In this document: one piece after another, positions 49,277 through 58,835 of the stretch | How positions within the stretch are numbered: the first letter of the stretch is position 1 | Layout: the number at the start of each line of letters is the position of its first letter | Assembly (NCBI GenBank): GCA_964503275.1 | Contig: CAZCZO010000002.1 | Location: forward strand, 62,001-126,000 | Direction: 5' to 3' | Origin: DASRAP01 sp964503275 | GTDB lineage: Bacteria; Gemmatimonadota; Gemmatimonadetes; Gemmatimonadales; Gemmatimonadaceae | Length of the DNA: 64,000 nt | The notes under the pieces: generated by a model | What the model was told of the DNA's origin: nothing | The model's input: only the letters and a program-made list of their open reading frames with translations | Database searches by the model: none | Program-made: the position numbers and the translations under genes

Positions 49277-51192
49277 GCCGGGCCGGCGGCGCCACAGGTG
49301 GCCGAGTGCCCAGCTTCGCGCTGGGCGCGGCATTGGTCGTGTGGGCCGCGGTCGCGGTGCCGCTCGCGGCGCAGCGCGTGGACAGTGTGCGTGTCGACAC
49401 CGCGCGCAGTCGCTTGGAGACGATCGTCATCACGGCGGCCCGCCGCGAGCAACGGTTGAAGGATGCCGTGGTGCCCACCGAGGTCATCTCGCGCGCGGAG
49501 ATCGAGCGTACCGGGGCGTCGGATGTGGCGGCCCTGTTGCAGCAGTTCACGGGCATGCAGCTCGACGGCGGTGTCGCTTCGTTCGGCGGGGTCGGCGGCG
49601 GTCAGGGCATCATGCTCCAGGGGATGGACTCTCGTCGCGTACTCATCCTGGTGGACGGACAGCAGGTGGTCGGCCGGGTGAACGGCGATCTCGACCTCTC
49701 CCGGTTCCCGTTGGCCGGGGTCGAGCGCATCGAAGTCGTGAAGGGACCGCAGAGCACGCTGTACGGTTCCGAGGCGATCGGTGGTGTGGTGAACATCGTG
49801 ACGCGCCCTGCGCGCGGGGAGACGAGCGCCGAGGCGCAGGTGCTGGCGGGCAATCGCGGGCGCCTCGATGCGACCGCTGGTGGACGTCGCGCGCAGGGAA
49901 AGCTCCGTCTCGCGGCGGATGCCTCGCTGCGGTCCTCCGATCTCGCGGTCGGCATCCCAGGCGATCTGGGCACGCGCAATGAGCGCTGGACGGCGATGCC
50001 GGCGGTGGAATACCGCGCGAGCGATGCGTGGACGCTGCGGTCGAGTGCACTGGTGTCCGAGCAGTCGCAGCGGTATCGCTTCGGCCAGTTGTTCCGCTTC
50101 GTGGACGATCAGCAGATCGGTGGCCGCGCGAGCGGAGAGTGGCGACGCGGCGCGACGCGCCTCACGCCGTTGGTGCATCTGTCGCGCTTCGACCACCTTG
50201 AGCGGGCATCGACGGGGTCGCGCCCGGTGCGCGGGTCGGGCGATCGCGACGTCCAGTCCCTGCTCGAAGCGGAGGTCACCGGCACGACGCTGCTACGCTC
50301 GGCGGTGGTCGATGCCGGGGTCGAGGCGCGGCGCGAGCGGATCACGTCGGACCGCATTCCGGGTGACGCGCGCGTGCTCGACGCGGTGGAGGGCTACGCA
50401 CAGCTGACCACGGCGCGTGGGCCGGTCACGCTGGTCCCGGGGCTGCGACTGGTGGAGCATTCGGTGTTCGGCGGATTCGCGGCGCCACGCGTCGCCGCGA
50501 TGTGGCGGCCGCGGGCCGAGCTCGCGTTGCGCGGCTCGGTCGGCCGAGGGTTCCGCGCGCCGGACTTCAAGGAGTTGTATCTGTCGTTCGCGAATCCGGC
50601 GATCGGCTATGCGGTGGTCGGGAACCCCGACCTGCGTCCCGAGCGCTCGACCAGCCTGCAACTCGGCGCGGAGTGGACGCCGTCATTCGGTTGGCTGCGC
50701 ATCGGGCTGTTCGACAACGACTTCCGCGACTTCATCGCGTTCACGGGTGATCCCTCGGGCGCGTTCACGTACTCGAACGTGGAGCGTGGCAGCACGCGGG
50801 GTGTCGAGACCGAGGTGTCCGTCGCTCGCGGGGCGTGGCGCGTCGATGTCGGTCACGCGTATCTCGAGGCGCGGGACGACCGCGGGCGACCGCTGCCCTC
50901 GCGCCCAGCGCACTCGGGGCGCGTCGGACTCAACGCGCCGCTTCCCGGTGCGGGTGCGTTGGCCGCGACCTGGGTCGTGACGGGGCGCACGCCGATCACG
51001 GTCGGGCTCGAACTGGAGTCCACCGAGGAACAGCCGACCTTCGAGCGGCTCGATCTCAAGGCGACGCTGCCCCTGCGCGCAGGTCTCCGGTTGTTGGCCG
51101 GCGTGGACAATGCGCTCGATCGCGAGGTGGGACGCCAGTGGCCCGGATTCACGGGCCGATTGGTCTACGCCGGCGTGAACTGGCGTCGGTGA
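49273..51192 (+). CDS. TonB-dependent outer-membrane receptor
   Basis: 639 residues from the GTG at 49273, overlapping the HmuY-like gene's stop. The signal peptide (ALGAALVVWAAVAVPLAAQ) precedes a TonB-box-like ETIVITAARRE. The plug domain follows (VISRAEIERTGASDVAALL, then VERIEVVKGPQSTLYGSEAI and GGVVNIVTRPA). The rest is a 22-strand barrel (GRGFRAPDFKELYLSFANP). It would take up a chelate, probably haem or another iron compound, with its lipoprotein partner. TonB and ExbBD genes are elsewhere. Confidence 0.93.
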   Translation: MSRAGGATGGRVPSFALGAALVVWAAVAVPLAAQRVDSVRVDTARSRLETIVITAARREQRLKDAVVPTEVISRAEIERTGASDVAALLQQFTGMQLDGGVASFGGVGGGQGIMLQGMDSRRVLILVDGQQVVGRVNGDLDLSRFPLAGVERIEVVKGPQSTLYGSEAIGGVVNIVTRPARGETSAEAQVLAGNRGRLDATAGGRRAQGKLRLAADASLRSSDLAVGIPGDLGTRNERWTAMPAVEYRASDAWTLRSSALVSEQSQRYRFGQLFRFVDDQQIGGRASGEWRRGATRLTPLVHLSRFDHLERASTGSRPVRGSGDRDVQSLLEAEVTGTTLLRSAVVDAGVEARRERITSDRIPGDARVLDAVEGYAQLTTARGPVTLVPGLRLVEHSVFGGFAAPRVAAMWRPRAELALRGSVGRGFRAPDFKELYLSFANPAIGYAVVGNPDLRPERSTSLQLGAEWTPSFGWLRIGLFDNDFRDFIAFTGDPSGAFTYSNVERGSTRGVETEVSVARGAWRVDVGHAYLEARDDRGRPLPSRPAHSGRVGLNAPLPGAGALAATWVVTGRTPITVGLELESTEEQPTFERLDLKATLPLRAGLRLLAGVDNALDREVGRQWPGFTGRLVYAGVNWRR

Positions 51193-51208
51193 GCGGGGAC
51201 GCGAACGA

Positions 51209-53863
51209 TCACCAGGCTCGGACCCGCGTCACGGTCATGTCGCCGTACGCGGCGGGGCCGGAGAGCCAGGTCGGCCACCACAAACTCACGGCCAGCTCCA
51301 TCTCGCGCTGGGGGACCCCGCTCGTGAATCGAGTGAGCGGGATGTCGCCGACATAGAACGTCACCGTACCCCCGGCCTGGAGGATCGTGTAGCGCTGTAG
51401 CTGGCGCGGATCGACGCCTGCCGGGTACGTGCGCGTGAGCGTGTTGGTGCGGATCCCGCCGACCCAGGTGGTGAGGACGATCTGATCGGTCGCGCCGAGG
51501 ATCTCGATGTCGATCTCGTCCGCGAAGTCGCCGACGCCCGTCTCGTAGAGGAAGAACGCGCACATCGCCCCGCGCGGCGCATTGCAGGCCAGATCCGCCT
51601 CGAAGCGCCCACCCGGGAACCGGCGCCGTGTGATGAGCTCGGCGCCGTCGTAGGTGCCGTTCGGCGACTCCAGGATCAACGCGCCATTCGTAACGCGCGC
51701 GTTACTGCTGCGGAACCAGCCACGCCCGAACGGATAGTTGGCCACGTCCCACACGCTGTGGTCGATACCGAAGCTGAAGTCGTACGCGAAACTCGGGTTG
51801 AGCGGTGCCGGCGGCAAGGGTGGAAGCGCCACGGTCATCGTGACCGCGATCGTCGCGGGGCCGTATGCCGAGGTGAGCGCGACCGTGGCGCTGTAAGTCC
51901 CGACGGCGAGGCCTGTGCTGTTCGGCGAGACGACCAGGGTCGTCGGTGTCGCGGTGGCGTTCAGCGTCGCCGTCAGCCAGTTGGCCGCGCCGGGGCCATA
52001 GCTCACGCTGCTGATGGAGACGGCGCCGATCGTGGTCGTGGTGGATGAGGTGAGCGACACTGTGCTTGGCGTCGGCGACACAGCACCCAGTACCGCGCTG
52101 AACGTGAGCGTCGAGGGCGCGGCCTGCAGCACGGGGCGTGGGAGCACGCTGATCCCCGTCGCATCAACGGACGACACGCCACTGGCCGAGAATCGCAACG
52201 TGAAGGTGCCGCTGGTATTGAAGCTCAGGTCGGTGAAGCTGACGCGTCCGTCCACCGCCGACATGGTTCGCGTTCCGGTCAGCCGGTTCGGGTTGCCCGT
52301 CGGGATCGCGGCGGTCACGGCCAGCGATGACTGCACGCGCCGTCCGTTGCCATCGTGGATCTCGATCACAGGTTGGACCGGCAGGAGATCGCCGGCGACG
52401 CCGCCCTGCGGCGGAGTGATCAGGGCCAGACGCGCAGGGAGGCCCGGTGTCACGGTGAAGGTCGCGGCGACGCTGGCCGTCGCGACGTCGGGCATCGTGC
52501 TCGCGAGGATGACCGTCGCACGATACACCCCCTCGGGCAGTGTCCCGACCCGCGCGCGGAGAGTGAGCAGTGCCGGGGCTGCGCTGTGATCGAGCGCGGC
52601 CTCGAGCCAGCCGTCACCGTTCGCATATGCCAGCTCGCGGATCCCGAGGCCGATCAGCGGCAGTGCGCCGGGGAGCGCGTTGCTCACCGTGAGGGATTGC
52701 GCGGCCGGATCGGGCCCGGCGGACCGCGTGGTCAGCGCGACCTCGCTCGCCGACACGCCGATCACCGGCGGCGGGCGTTGCTGCGCGACCGCGACGAAGA
52801 CGGTCGATGGAGAGGCGCCTTGGTCCGTGGCGGCGAGGACCTGATTCATCCCCGGCGCGGCGCCGAGCGTCCATCGCGCGGCGAGCACGGCCACGCCATG
52901 CGCATCGGTCGCTGCCGTCGTCTCGCCATCCAGGCGTCCGCCACCCGCGATCACGCTGAAGCGCACCGGGACCCGTGGCACCGCCCGGCCCTGCGCGTCC
53001 GTCACGCGCACGCGCAGCGGCGTCTCGATCGTGTCGTCCGTGAGAGCGACTTGGCCGTTGCCGTCGATCGCCTGCATGGCCGTCGGCGCCGAGCGGCGGA
53101 ACAGGGCGAGCCGCGAGAGAACAGTGGTCGTCGCGCGTGCGGTCGCCCGGTCGGCGTCTGCGCTGCCATCCAACTCGACCCACTGCCCATCGACCAACTG
53201 CACGATGCGGACGTCGGCCCGCTCGTCCAGCGGTACACCGGTGTAGGCGATCTCGACCGCAGCCGCGGCACCCAGCGCGAGATCCGGCGGCGTGAACTCG
53301 AAGCTGCTGCCCGCAATGAGCCGATCGTCCGCGGGGCTCGCGACCGCGCGCCGCGCCGTGATGCGCGACACGGCGCTCGGCACCGCGCCGGTGGCCAGCT
53401 CGACCCGCAAGGCGCCGTCGAAGGCGATGGTGGTCGCGGGTCCTTCGCCGCTCATCGGCAGCGCCACGGGCTCGTGCACGGCAAGTGCGATGGTCGCGTG
53501 CACGGCATCGCGTGAGGCCGTGATGACCACATCGCCAGCGGCGCGCGCGGTCACCTCGCCCGACGCCGAGACCGAGGCCACGGCCGGCGCGGAGGAGGTC
53601 CACTGCAGCGTTGCGGTGTCGGGCCGGAGCGCCGCGCCGCGCCGGATGTCCGCGCTGAGCGGAACGGTCGTACCGCGCAGGACGATGCCGTCGTTCGCCG
53701 GCCCCGAGATCGCGATGGCCGTGACCGGGTCCTCGCGCGGCGCGGGTGCCGAGCTGCTGTCCGCGCTGCAGCCCCCGATGGTCACGAGCAGGAGCGACGC
53801 AGCACCGCGTGCGCCCGCACGCAGGCGCCGCGGTCCCGCGCGCCTAGAATCGGTAGAACGCAC
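51209..53863 (-). CDS. Multidomain lipoprotein with Ig/BACON-like repeats and a GH16-like C-terminus
   Basis: About 884 residues from the GTG at 53863. The signal is basic and ends in a lipobox (LLVTIGGC). A Big_2-like domain follows (SSAPAVASVSASGEVTA), then a Big_1-like module around VTDAQGRAVPRVPVRFSVIA, then at least two BACON-like modules (VIGVSASEVALTTRS and ...LQAAPSTLTFSAVLGAVS). The last 200 residues resemble a GH16 beta-glucanase, with the catalytic E-x-D-x-E in DEIDIEILGA and WWPTWLSGPAAYGDMTV at the end. It may act on a surface or plant polysaccharide. It starts 20 bp inside the end of the barrel gene 53844-54425. A TTG at 53866 is also possible. Confidence 0.8.
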   Translation of the reverse strand: MRSTDSRRAGPRRLRAGARGAASLLLVTIGGCSADSSSAPAPREDPVTAIAISGPANDGIVLRGTTVPLSADIRRGAALRPDTATLQWTSSAPAVASVSASGEVTARAAGDVVITASRDAVHATIALAVHEPVALPMSGEGPATTIAFDGALRVELATGAVPSAVSRITARRAVASPADDRLIAGSSFEFTPPDLALGAAAAVEIAYTGVPLDERADVRIVQLVDGQWVELDGSADADRATARATTTVLSRLALFRRSAPTAMQAIDGNGQVALTDDTIETPLRVRVTDAQGRAVPRVPVRFSVIAGGGRLDGETTAATDAHGVAVLAARWTLGAAPGMNQVLAATDQGASPSTVFVAVAQQRPPPVIGVSASEVALTTRSAGPDPAAQSLTVSNALPGALPLIGLGIRELAYANGDGWLEAALDHSAAPALLTLRARVGTLPEGVYRATVILASTMPDVATASVAATFTVTPGLPARLALITPPQGGVAGDLLPVQPVIEIHDGNGRRVQSSLAVTAAIPTGNPNRLTGTRTMSAVDGRVSFTDLSFNTSGTFTLRFSASGVSSVDATGISVLPRPVLQAAPSTLTFSAVLGAVSPTPSTVSLTSSTTTTIGAVSISSVSYGPGAANWLTATLNATATPTTLVVSPNSTGLAVGTYSATVALTSAYGPATIAVTMTVALPPLPPAPLNPSFAYDFSFGIDHSVWDVANYPFGRGWFRSSNARVTNGALILESPNGTYDGAELITRRRFPGGRFEADLACNAPRGAMCAFFLYETGVGDFADEIDIEILGATDQIVLTTWVGGIRTNTLTRTYPAGVDPRQLQRYTILQAGGTVTFYVGDIPLTRFTSGVPQREMELAVSLWWPTWLSGPAAYGDMTVTRVRAW

Positions 53864-54425
53864 CAACCCGGAACGAGGAGCGACTCACGTTCTGCGCGGC
53901 GACGCGTCGCAGATCCACCACGGCGCCCGTGCGACCGTCGGGCGTGAAGTCGATCATCGAGCCGAGCGACAGGTTATAGCCGACGGCCAAGCCATCGTAG
54001 ATGTCGGCGATGTCCGGGTCCGACGCATCGTTGTTGCGGAAGTGCAGGCCCAGCCCGACGGCCACGAACGGGGCGACGGACCGCACGGCGAAGGGCTTCC
54101 AGCGCAGGTCACCGCTCAGCGTGAGATCGCTGAATTCGCCGTCGGCGTTCGGCCGGGTGGAGGTCGAGGACAGATAGTCCACTCCCACGATCATCCGCAG
54201 ACGCTCGTAGCGATACGAGCCGACATCGGCGAAGGCCCCGACCTCGAGGGAACCCTTCGCCTTGTCGATGCTCGCGTAGCCCAGATGGACGCCCACGGCC
54301 GGACGGAGGCGCCGCTGATCCGCGTCCTGCGCGACCGCGAGCGTCGGGAGCACGATGAGGATCGTCAGCAGCCGCGCCGCGATGGACAGCGGCCGACGCC
54401 GTGCGATGTCGAGAAGATTGGCCAT
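53844..54425 (-). CDS. Small outer-membrane beta-barrel protein
   Basis: 193 residues. The signal peptide (RLLTILIVLPTLAVAQ) precedes an eight-strand-type barrel such as VGVHLGYASIDKAKGSLEVG and FVAVGLGLHFRN. It ends in Phe after Arg (VGAFYRF), the signal for BAM-mediated insertion. No ligand is predictable. It is followed by the GH16-like lipoprotein with a 20-bp overlap, so they may form one envelope unit. A TATATTTC box ends 4 bp before the ATG. Confidence 0.82.
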   Translation of the reverse strand: MANLLDIARRRPLSIAARLLTILIVLPTLAVAQDADQRRLRPAVGVHLGYASIDKAKGSLEVGAFADVGSYRYERLRMIVGVDYLSSTSTRPNADGEFSDLTLSGDLRWKPFAVRSVAPFVAVGLGLHFRNNDASDPDIADIYDGLAVGYNLSLGSMIDFTPDGRTGAVVDLRRVAAQNVSRSSFRVGAFYRF

Positions 54426-54429
54426 ACGG

Positions 54430-54437
54430 GAAATATA
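54430..54437 (-). promoter_or_regulatory. TATATTTC -10-like box before the small barrel gene
   Basis: The minus strand reads TATATTTC, then CCGT, then the ATG at 54425. With the 4-bp spacer it is one of the best examples of the window-wide pattern. It also separates this unit from the ABC exporter genes upstream. Confidence 0.55.
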
Positions 54438-54464
54438 CCCGATCCGCGCGTACGCCGTTCCGCC

Positions 54465-55952
54465 CTAGCAGTGGCCCCACTGCGTCCACGGGCGTGCGAG
54501 CGCGTCGGCGCCGAGCGCGATCGCGACGATCCATGCGCTGATGAGCAGCAGGTGCGCCACGGTCTTGTGTCGCAGCACGCGATGCACGATGACGCTGAGC
54601 ACGAACAGCACGATGAACTGCGCGGTGGCCACCCCGAGCAGCCACTGCGCGGCACAGCGCGGTACGGGCGCGGCGCCTCGCCACAGTGGCAACAGCACGG
54701 CGAGCAGCCAGAGCGCGACCGGGAGCAGCAGCAGGCCGCAGAGCACGCCCACCGCCCGGCCATCGAGCCGCACACGTGGTGCCGCGGGCAATGCCGACAG
54801 GACCAAGGCGGCGCCGACATCGTGATCGCGCCACAGCAGCTCCCCCGCGTAGATGGTCGCGATGAGGATCGCGAAGAGCCGCCCGTGGAACTCCAGCGCC
54901 CGCAGCAGCGCCGAGGGATCCGCGCTCACCGGCCACGCCTGCGCCGTCGCGTTCAGCACCGCGAGCAGCAGGAGGATCGCGAAGCCGGGTTCGCGCGTGA
55001 CCCAGTGCCAGCCGAATCGCCATTCGGCGCACCACACGGCGGCGGCGGAGGCCCCGCGGAGCGGGCGCATCGCGGTCGCTGGAGTGTCGGCCCGCGTGCG
55101 TGAGCGCGACGTTCCCCGCTGCGCCGTCAACGGCAGTGCCGGCCGCCACCAGCGCAGAGTGGCGGACAGTGCGATGAGCGCGAGCGACAGCCACAGCGCG
55201 CGGTTCACGAGCAGCCACCCACCGAGCGGAACGTGCGCGCTCACCCGCTCGGCCGCGGTCCATGTGGCGGTCGCCCCGAGGAGGGCTGCGCTCCCGAAGG
55301 GATCGACCAGTGCCCCCCACGCTGCCCCGCGCGCGACGAGTCCCATCCCGAACTGCCAGCACGCCACCAGTGCGAGCCCGGTCGTGAGCACGGAGCCGAA
55401 TCCCCCGGCGAGCGCCCCGATGCAAAAGAAGATCGCGGCGACGACGATGACGTTCGGCAGGACCAGGCCGAGCAGGGGTGCCACGTAGCTGGCCGCACTG
55501 AACGCCACGCGCTGTGGGTCGCCTCGCCAGGCGGCGATCGCATCGCCGAGCAGCAGGCCAACGGGGAGCGACAGGTAGATGACCAGCAGCACCGTCAGCG
55601 TCCCGAGGAATCGGCCCCCGAGATAGTGCCGCCAGGCCACGCCAGTGGTGAGCACCAACGCCTGGGTGCGCGCGACGACATCGCGGAGCACCGTGGTCGC
55701 GGCGGTGATGGCCGTGATCACCTGACCGAACGCCGTCACACCGGCCATCGCGTGGGCGATCGCCCAGGGCGCGTTGCGTGGCGTGCGGCCGAGGTCGCCC
55801 ACGAGGGCGACCACGCCCGTGGATGCGAAACCGAGGGCGAGCCAGAACAGCACGGCGGCGGCGAGCCACGCGAAGAAGTCCCGCGACTGCCACCGGCACT
55901 CGAAGCGGATCAAGGTCGCGACCGCCGACCACGCGGAGCGATCGCGACTCAC
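54465..55952 (-). CDS. ABC transporter permease (ABC-2-like)
   Basis: 495 residues with about 12 hydrophobic segments in two halves joined by a basic loop (QRGTSRSRTRADT). The first half has AVLFWLALGFAS and VGLLLGDAIAA, and the second has LFAILIATIYAGELLW and AQFIVLFVLSVIVHRVL. The protein begins at the GTG at 55952, overlapping the stop of the ATPase gene (GTGA). Each half resembles an ABC-2 type membrane domain, so the protein may be a fused pair. The substrate is unknown; NosY-like or drug export is possible. It ends with WTQWGHC. Confidence 0.82.
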   Translation of the reverse strand: MSRDRSAWSAVATLIRFECRWQSRDFFAWLAAAVLFWLALGFASTGVVALVGDLGRTPRNAPWAIAHAMAGVTAFGQVITAITAATTVLRDVVARTQALVLTTGVAWRHYLGGRFLGTLTVLLVIYLSLPVGLLLGDAIAAWRGDPQRVAFSAASYVAPLLGLVLPNVIVVAAIFFCIGALAGGFGSVLTTGLALVACWQFGMGLVARGAAWGALVDPFGSAALLGATATWTAAERVSAHVPLGGWLLVNRALWLSLALIALSATLRWWRPALPLTAQRGTSRSRTRADTPATAMRPLRGASAAAVWCAEWRFGWHWVTREPGFAILLLLAVLNATAQAWPVSADPSALLRALEFHGRLFAILIATIYAGELLWRDHDVGAALVLSALPAAPRVRLDGRAVGVLCGLLLLPVALWLLAVLLPLWRGAAPVPRCAAQWLLGVATAQFIVLFVLSVIVHRVLRHKTVAHLLLISAWIVAIALGADALARPWTQWGHC

Positions 55953-56725
55953 GGCGAATCGTCCAGCGGCACCTGCGCGAAGTACACGTCGTCGAAGCTG
56001 GCGTCCGCCCCCCGTTGCCGCCGGACCGCAGCGAGCGCGTCGGCCGGCGCACCCGTGAGCACGACACGGCCACGATGCAGCAGCGCGAACTGCGCACAGA
56101 TGGCCGGGATGTCGGCGGTATGGTGCGTGGCCAGCAGGATCGTGACGTCGTCGCCGATCGTGGCAAGCAGGTCGTAGATCCGGCGTCGTTCTCCGGGGTC
56201 GAGGCCGGCGGTCGGCTCGTCGAGCAGCAGCACGCGCGGCGCACCGGCGAGCGCGATCGCCAGGCCCAAGCGTTGCCGCATGCCGCCGGAGAGGGTGCCG
56301 ACAGCGGCCGCACGCTTGGCGTCGAGGTTCGTACGGCGTAACAGTGTGTCCACCCACTGCGCGCGCTCGTGCCGGTCCGTCGCTCCTTTGAGCGCACAGA
56401 AGTGGTCCAGCACGCGCCACACCGCCAGCGTGGGATACAAGCCGAACTCCTGCGGCAGATACCCCAGTTGCCGGCGCAAGCGCGCCGGCTCGGCGAGCAC
56501 ATCGACCGTGGTGCCGTCGCTGTCGGTGAGGTGCAGCGTCCCGCGGTCGGGCTGCTGCAGCGTCGCCAGCACGCGCAGCAGCGTGCTCTTGCCCGCCCCA
56601 TTGGGTCCCAGCAGGCCGAAGATGCCCGCCGGCAGTGCGAGCGACACGGCGTCGAGCCCGACGCTCCCGTCGCGATAGCGCACCGTGAGCGACTCCGCCC
56701 GGAGTATGCGGTCATCCCGTGCCAT
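55949..56725 (-). CDS. ABC transporter ATP-binding protein
   Basis: 258 residues from the ATG at 56725. Walker A is GPNGAGKST, the Q-loop is YLPQEFGLYP, the signature is LSGGMRQRL, Walker B is VLLLDEPTAG, and the switch His is in ATHHTADI. The pattern belongs to the ABC-2 exporter class (CcmA/DrrA-like). I prefer the ATG at 56725 because GGTGGA lies 7 bp upstream, a reasonable ribosome-binding site; an ATG at 56746 is in frame but has none. It overlaps the permease by 4 bp. Confidence 0.9.
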   Translation of the reverse strand: MARDDRILRAESLTVRYRDGSVGLDAVSLALPAGIFGLLGPNGAGKSTLLRVLATLQQPDRGTLHLTDSDGTTVDVLAEPARLRRQLGYLPQEFGLYPTLAVWRVLDHFCALKGATDRHERAQWVDTLLRRTNLDAKRAAAVGTLSGGMRQRLGLAIALAGAPRVLLLDEPTAGLDPGERRRIYDLLATIGDDVTILLATHHTADIPAICAQFALLHRGRVVLTGAPADALAAVRRQRGADASFDDVYFAQVPLDDSP

Positions 56726-56814
56726 CGTGCCGTCCACCCGTGCCATCCTGAATGCTAGCGCGGCGCGCCGTGCCCGCGTGATACACTTCAGCGACCCGTT
56801 CCCATCGACCGATC

Positions 56815-57816
56815 ATGCCCCTTCCCGACACGATGCGCGCCGCCGTGATCACCGCCCCGGGAGCGCCCGAGGTCCTGGCCATCGCACCGCGTCCGCGGCC
56901 CCAGCCAGGTACGGGTGAGATTCTCGTGCGCGTGCGCGCTTCGGCGATCAACCGCGCCGACGCGCTGCAGCGGCAGGGCAAGTACCCGCCGCCGCCGGAT
57001 GTCCCCGCCGACATCCCGGGACTCGAGTTCGCGGGCGAGGTGGTCGCGACGGGCCCGGGCGCCTCGCGGTGGTCGCTGGGGACTCGCGTGTGCGGCCTGG
57101 TCGGCGGTGGGGCCCATGCGGAGTATCTGGTGACGCACGAGCGGGCCGTGGCCGCCGTGCCCGAGGCGTTGAGTTGGGAGCAGGCCGGCGCGAGCCCCGA
57201 AGCGTGCATCACCGCCTACGACGCGCTCCAGCAAGCCGCGGTGCGCCCGGGTGACACCGTGCTCGTCCATGCGGTCGGCAGCGGGGTCGGCCTGGCCACG
57301 GTGCAGATCGCGCGCGCCATGGGATGCCGCGTGTTCGGCACGGCGCGTGGCGCCGAGAAGCTCGACGCGGCGCGCGCGGCGGGGGTCGACGCGGCCACGC
57401 TGCCGGGCGCCTCAGGCTGGGTCCTTGAGGCCTCGAAGCGCTGGGTGGGTCGGCAGGGCATCGATATCTGCATCGATCTGGTCGGCGGCGACTACGTGGC
57501 CGAGACGCTACCAGCCATGGCGATGCAGGGGCGTCTCGTCGTGGTCGGGACGCTGGCGGGACCTGCGGCCACGCTCGACCTGCGCTATCTGTTGGGCCGA
57601 CGGCTGACCGTGCGCGGCACGGTGCTACGCACGCGTCCGCTCGAGGAGCGCATCGCCATCACGCAGCGCTTCGAGCGCGAGGTGCTGCCCTGGTTGGCAC
57701 GCGGTGAGATCGCCATGCGCATCGACGCCCGCTTCGAGTTGGCAGACATCGCCGCCGCGCATGCATTGCTGGAGTCGAATACGACGATCGGGAAGGTCGC
57801 GCTGACCTTCGACTGA
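56815..57816 (+). CDS. NAD(P)H-quinone oxidoreductase (zinc-free MDR family, PIG3-like)
   Basis: 333 residues. The medium-chain reductase fold starts with MRAAVITAPGAPEVLAI and the catalytic-domain ASAINRADALQRQGKYPPPP, which is typical of quinone oxidoreductases of the PIG3/QOR type and has no zinc ligands. The NADPH site is DTVLVHAVGSGVGLATVQIA. The C-terminus EVLPWLARGEIAMRIDARF closes the fold. It probably reduces quinones or similar electrophiles. It stands alone between the divergent ABC genes and the convergent rhodanese gene. Confidence 0.9.
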   Translation: MPLPDTMRAAVITAPGAPEVLAIAPRPRPQPGTGEILVRVRASAINRADALQRQGKYPPPPDVPADIPGLEFAGEVVATGPGASRWSLGTRVCGLVGGGAHAEYLVTHERAVAAVPEALSWEQAGASPEACITAYDALQQAAVRPGDTVLVHAVGSGVGLATVQIARAMGCRVFGTARGAEKLDAARAAGVDAATLPGASGWVLEASKRWVGRQGIDICIDLVGGDYVAETLPAMAMQGRLVVVGTLAGPAATLDLRYLLGRRLTVRGTVLRTRPLEERIAITQRFEREVLPWLARGEIAMRIDARFELADIAAAHALLESNTTIGKVALTFD

Positions 57817-57880
57817 CGATGGTGCAGTGATGGGACGGCGCGGGGCGGCGGTGACCGCGACCACGCCGCTCGCCGTCGCG

Positions 57881-58831
57881 TCAGCGCGTCGGCGGCGGCG
57901 CGACGACCGGACGGTCGCTGCCGCTCCACTGCTGGAACGACCCGTCGAAGAGCTTGACGTCGTAGCCCAACTCCCGCGCGACGAACCACAGCAAGGAGGC
58001 CTGCTGCCCGATGTGGCAGTACGTGATCACCGTGGCCCCCGGCGCGACCCCGGCCGCGGTGAACAGCGCCTGCAGTTCCTCGCGCGACTTGAGCCCGCCG
58101 TCGGTGGTGAGCGTGTTCAGCGGGATGTTCTTCGCCGACGGGATGTGCCCGGGCCGCGGGTAACCGCCCCCGATGCCGCGGTAGAACTGCGCGAGCCGCG
58201 CGTCGAGCACCTCGATCGCGGGGTCTGCGGTGGCCGCCGCGACCTGGTCGATGGTCGCGAGGCGGCTGGAGTCGATGCGGACCGCTGGCGCCTCGGCCAG
58301 GGCGGTCAGTGCCGGTGCGGGACCAGTCTCGACCGGGAGGCCGGCGCGTCGCCAGGCCGGCAGGCCGCCGTCGAGCAGCTGCACCCGATCGCCGAAGCCC
58401 ATCACGTCGAGCGTGAAGAGCACGCGCGTCGCGGACTGCAGCGTGTCGCTGGCCGGAATGACCACGATGCGCGATGCGGCCGTGATGCCCACCGACCGCG
58501 CCCACTGCGCCAGGCGCTCGGCGGATGGCAGCTCGAGCGCCAGCGGCGTCTCGTCGCGCGTGGCCGAGATGTCGGACAGGGCGACCGGGCGGGCACCGGC
58601 GACATGTCCGGCCTCGAACTGTGCCTGAGGGCCGACCTGCAGGAGGACGACGTCGCGCGCTCCGCGCAGGGCGTCGAGAGCGGCCGTGCTGATGCGTCGG
58701 GAGGCCGCAGCGCCGGGGCGATCAGTCGCAGCGCTGGCGCCACCCGGGTTCGACGGCTGCGCGGGCAGCGCCGCCGCCGACAGCCCAAGGACGGCGAGCC
58801 CAACGGCGACGCGGGAGCGTGAACGGACCAT
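57881..58831 (-). CDS. Exported tandem-rhodanese sulfurtransferase
   Basis: 316 residues. A Sec signal peptide (VAVGLAVLGLSAAALPAQ) is followed by two rhodanese domains. The first, at about 45-165, lacks the catalytic Cys (VVVIPASD at that place). The second has the active-site loop YCHIGQQAS and GSFQQWSGSDRPV at the end. The family moves sulfane sulfur from thiosulfate or mercaptopyruvate to an acceptor. Export makes this a periplasmic enzyme. A TATATTCC box ends 4 bp before the ATG. Confidence 0.9.
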   Translation of the reverse strand: MVRSRSRVAVGLAVLGLSAAALPAQPSNPGGASAATDRPGAAASRRISTAALDALRGARDVVLLQVGPQAQFEAGHVAGARPVALSDISATRDETPLALELPSAERLAQWARSVGITAASRIVVIPASDTLQSATRVLFTLDVMGFGDRVQLLDGGLPAWRRAGLPVETGPAPALTALAEAPAVRIDSSRLATIDQVAAATADPAIEVLDARLAQFYRGIGGGYPRPGHIPSAKNIPLNTLTTDGGLKSREELQALFTAAGVAPGATVITYCHIGQQASLLWFVARELGYDVKLFDGSFQQWSGSDRPVVAPPPTR

Positions 58832-58835
58832 CCTT

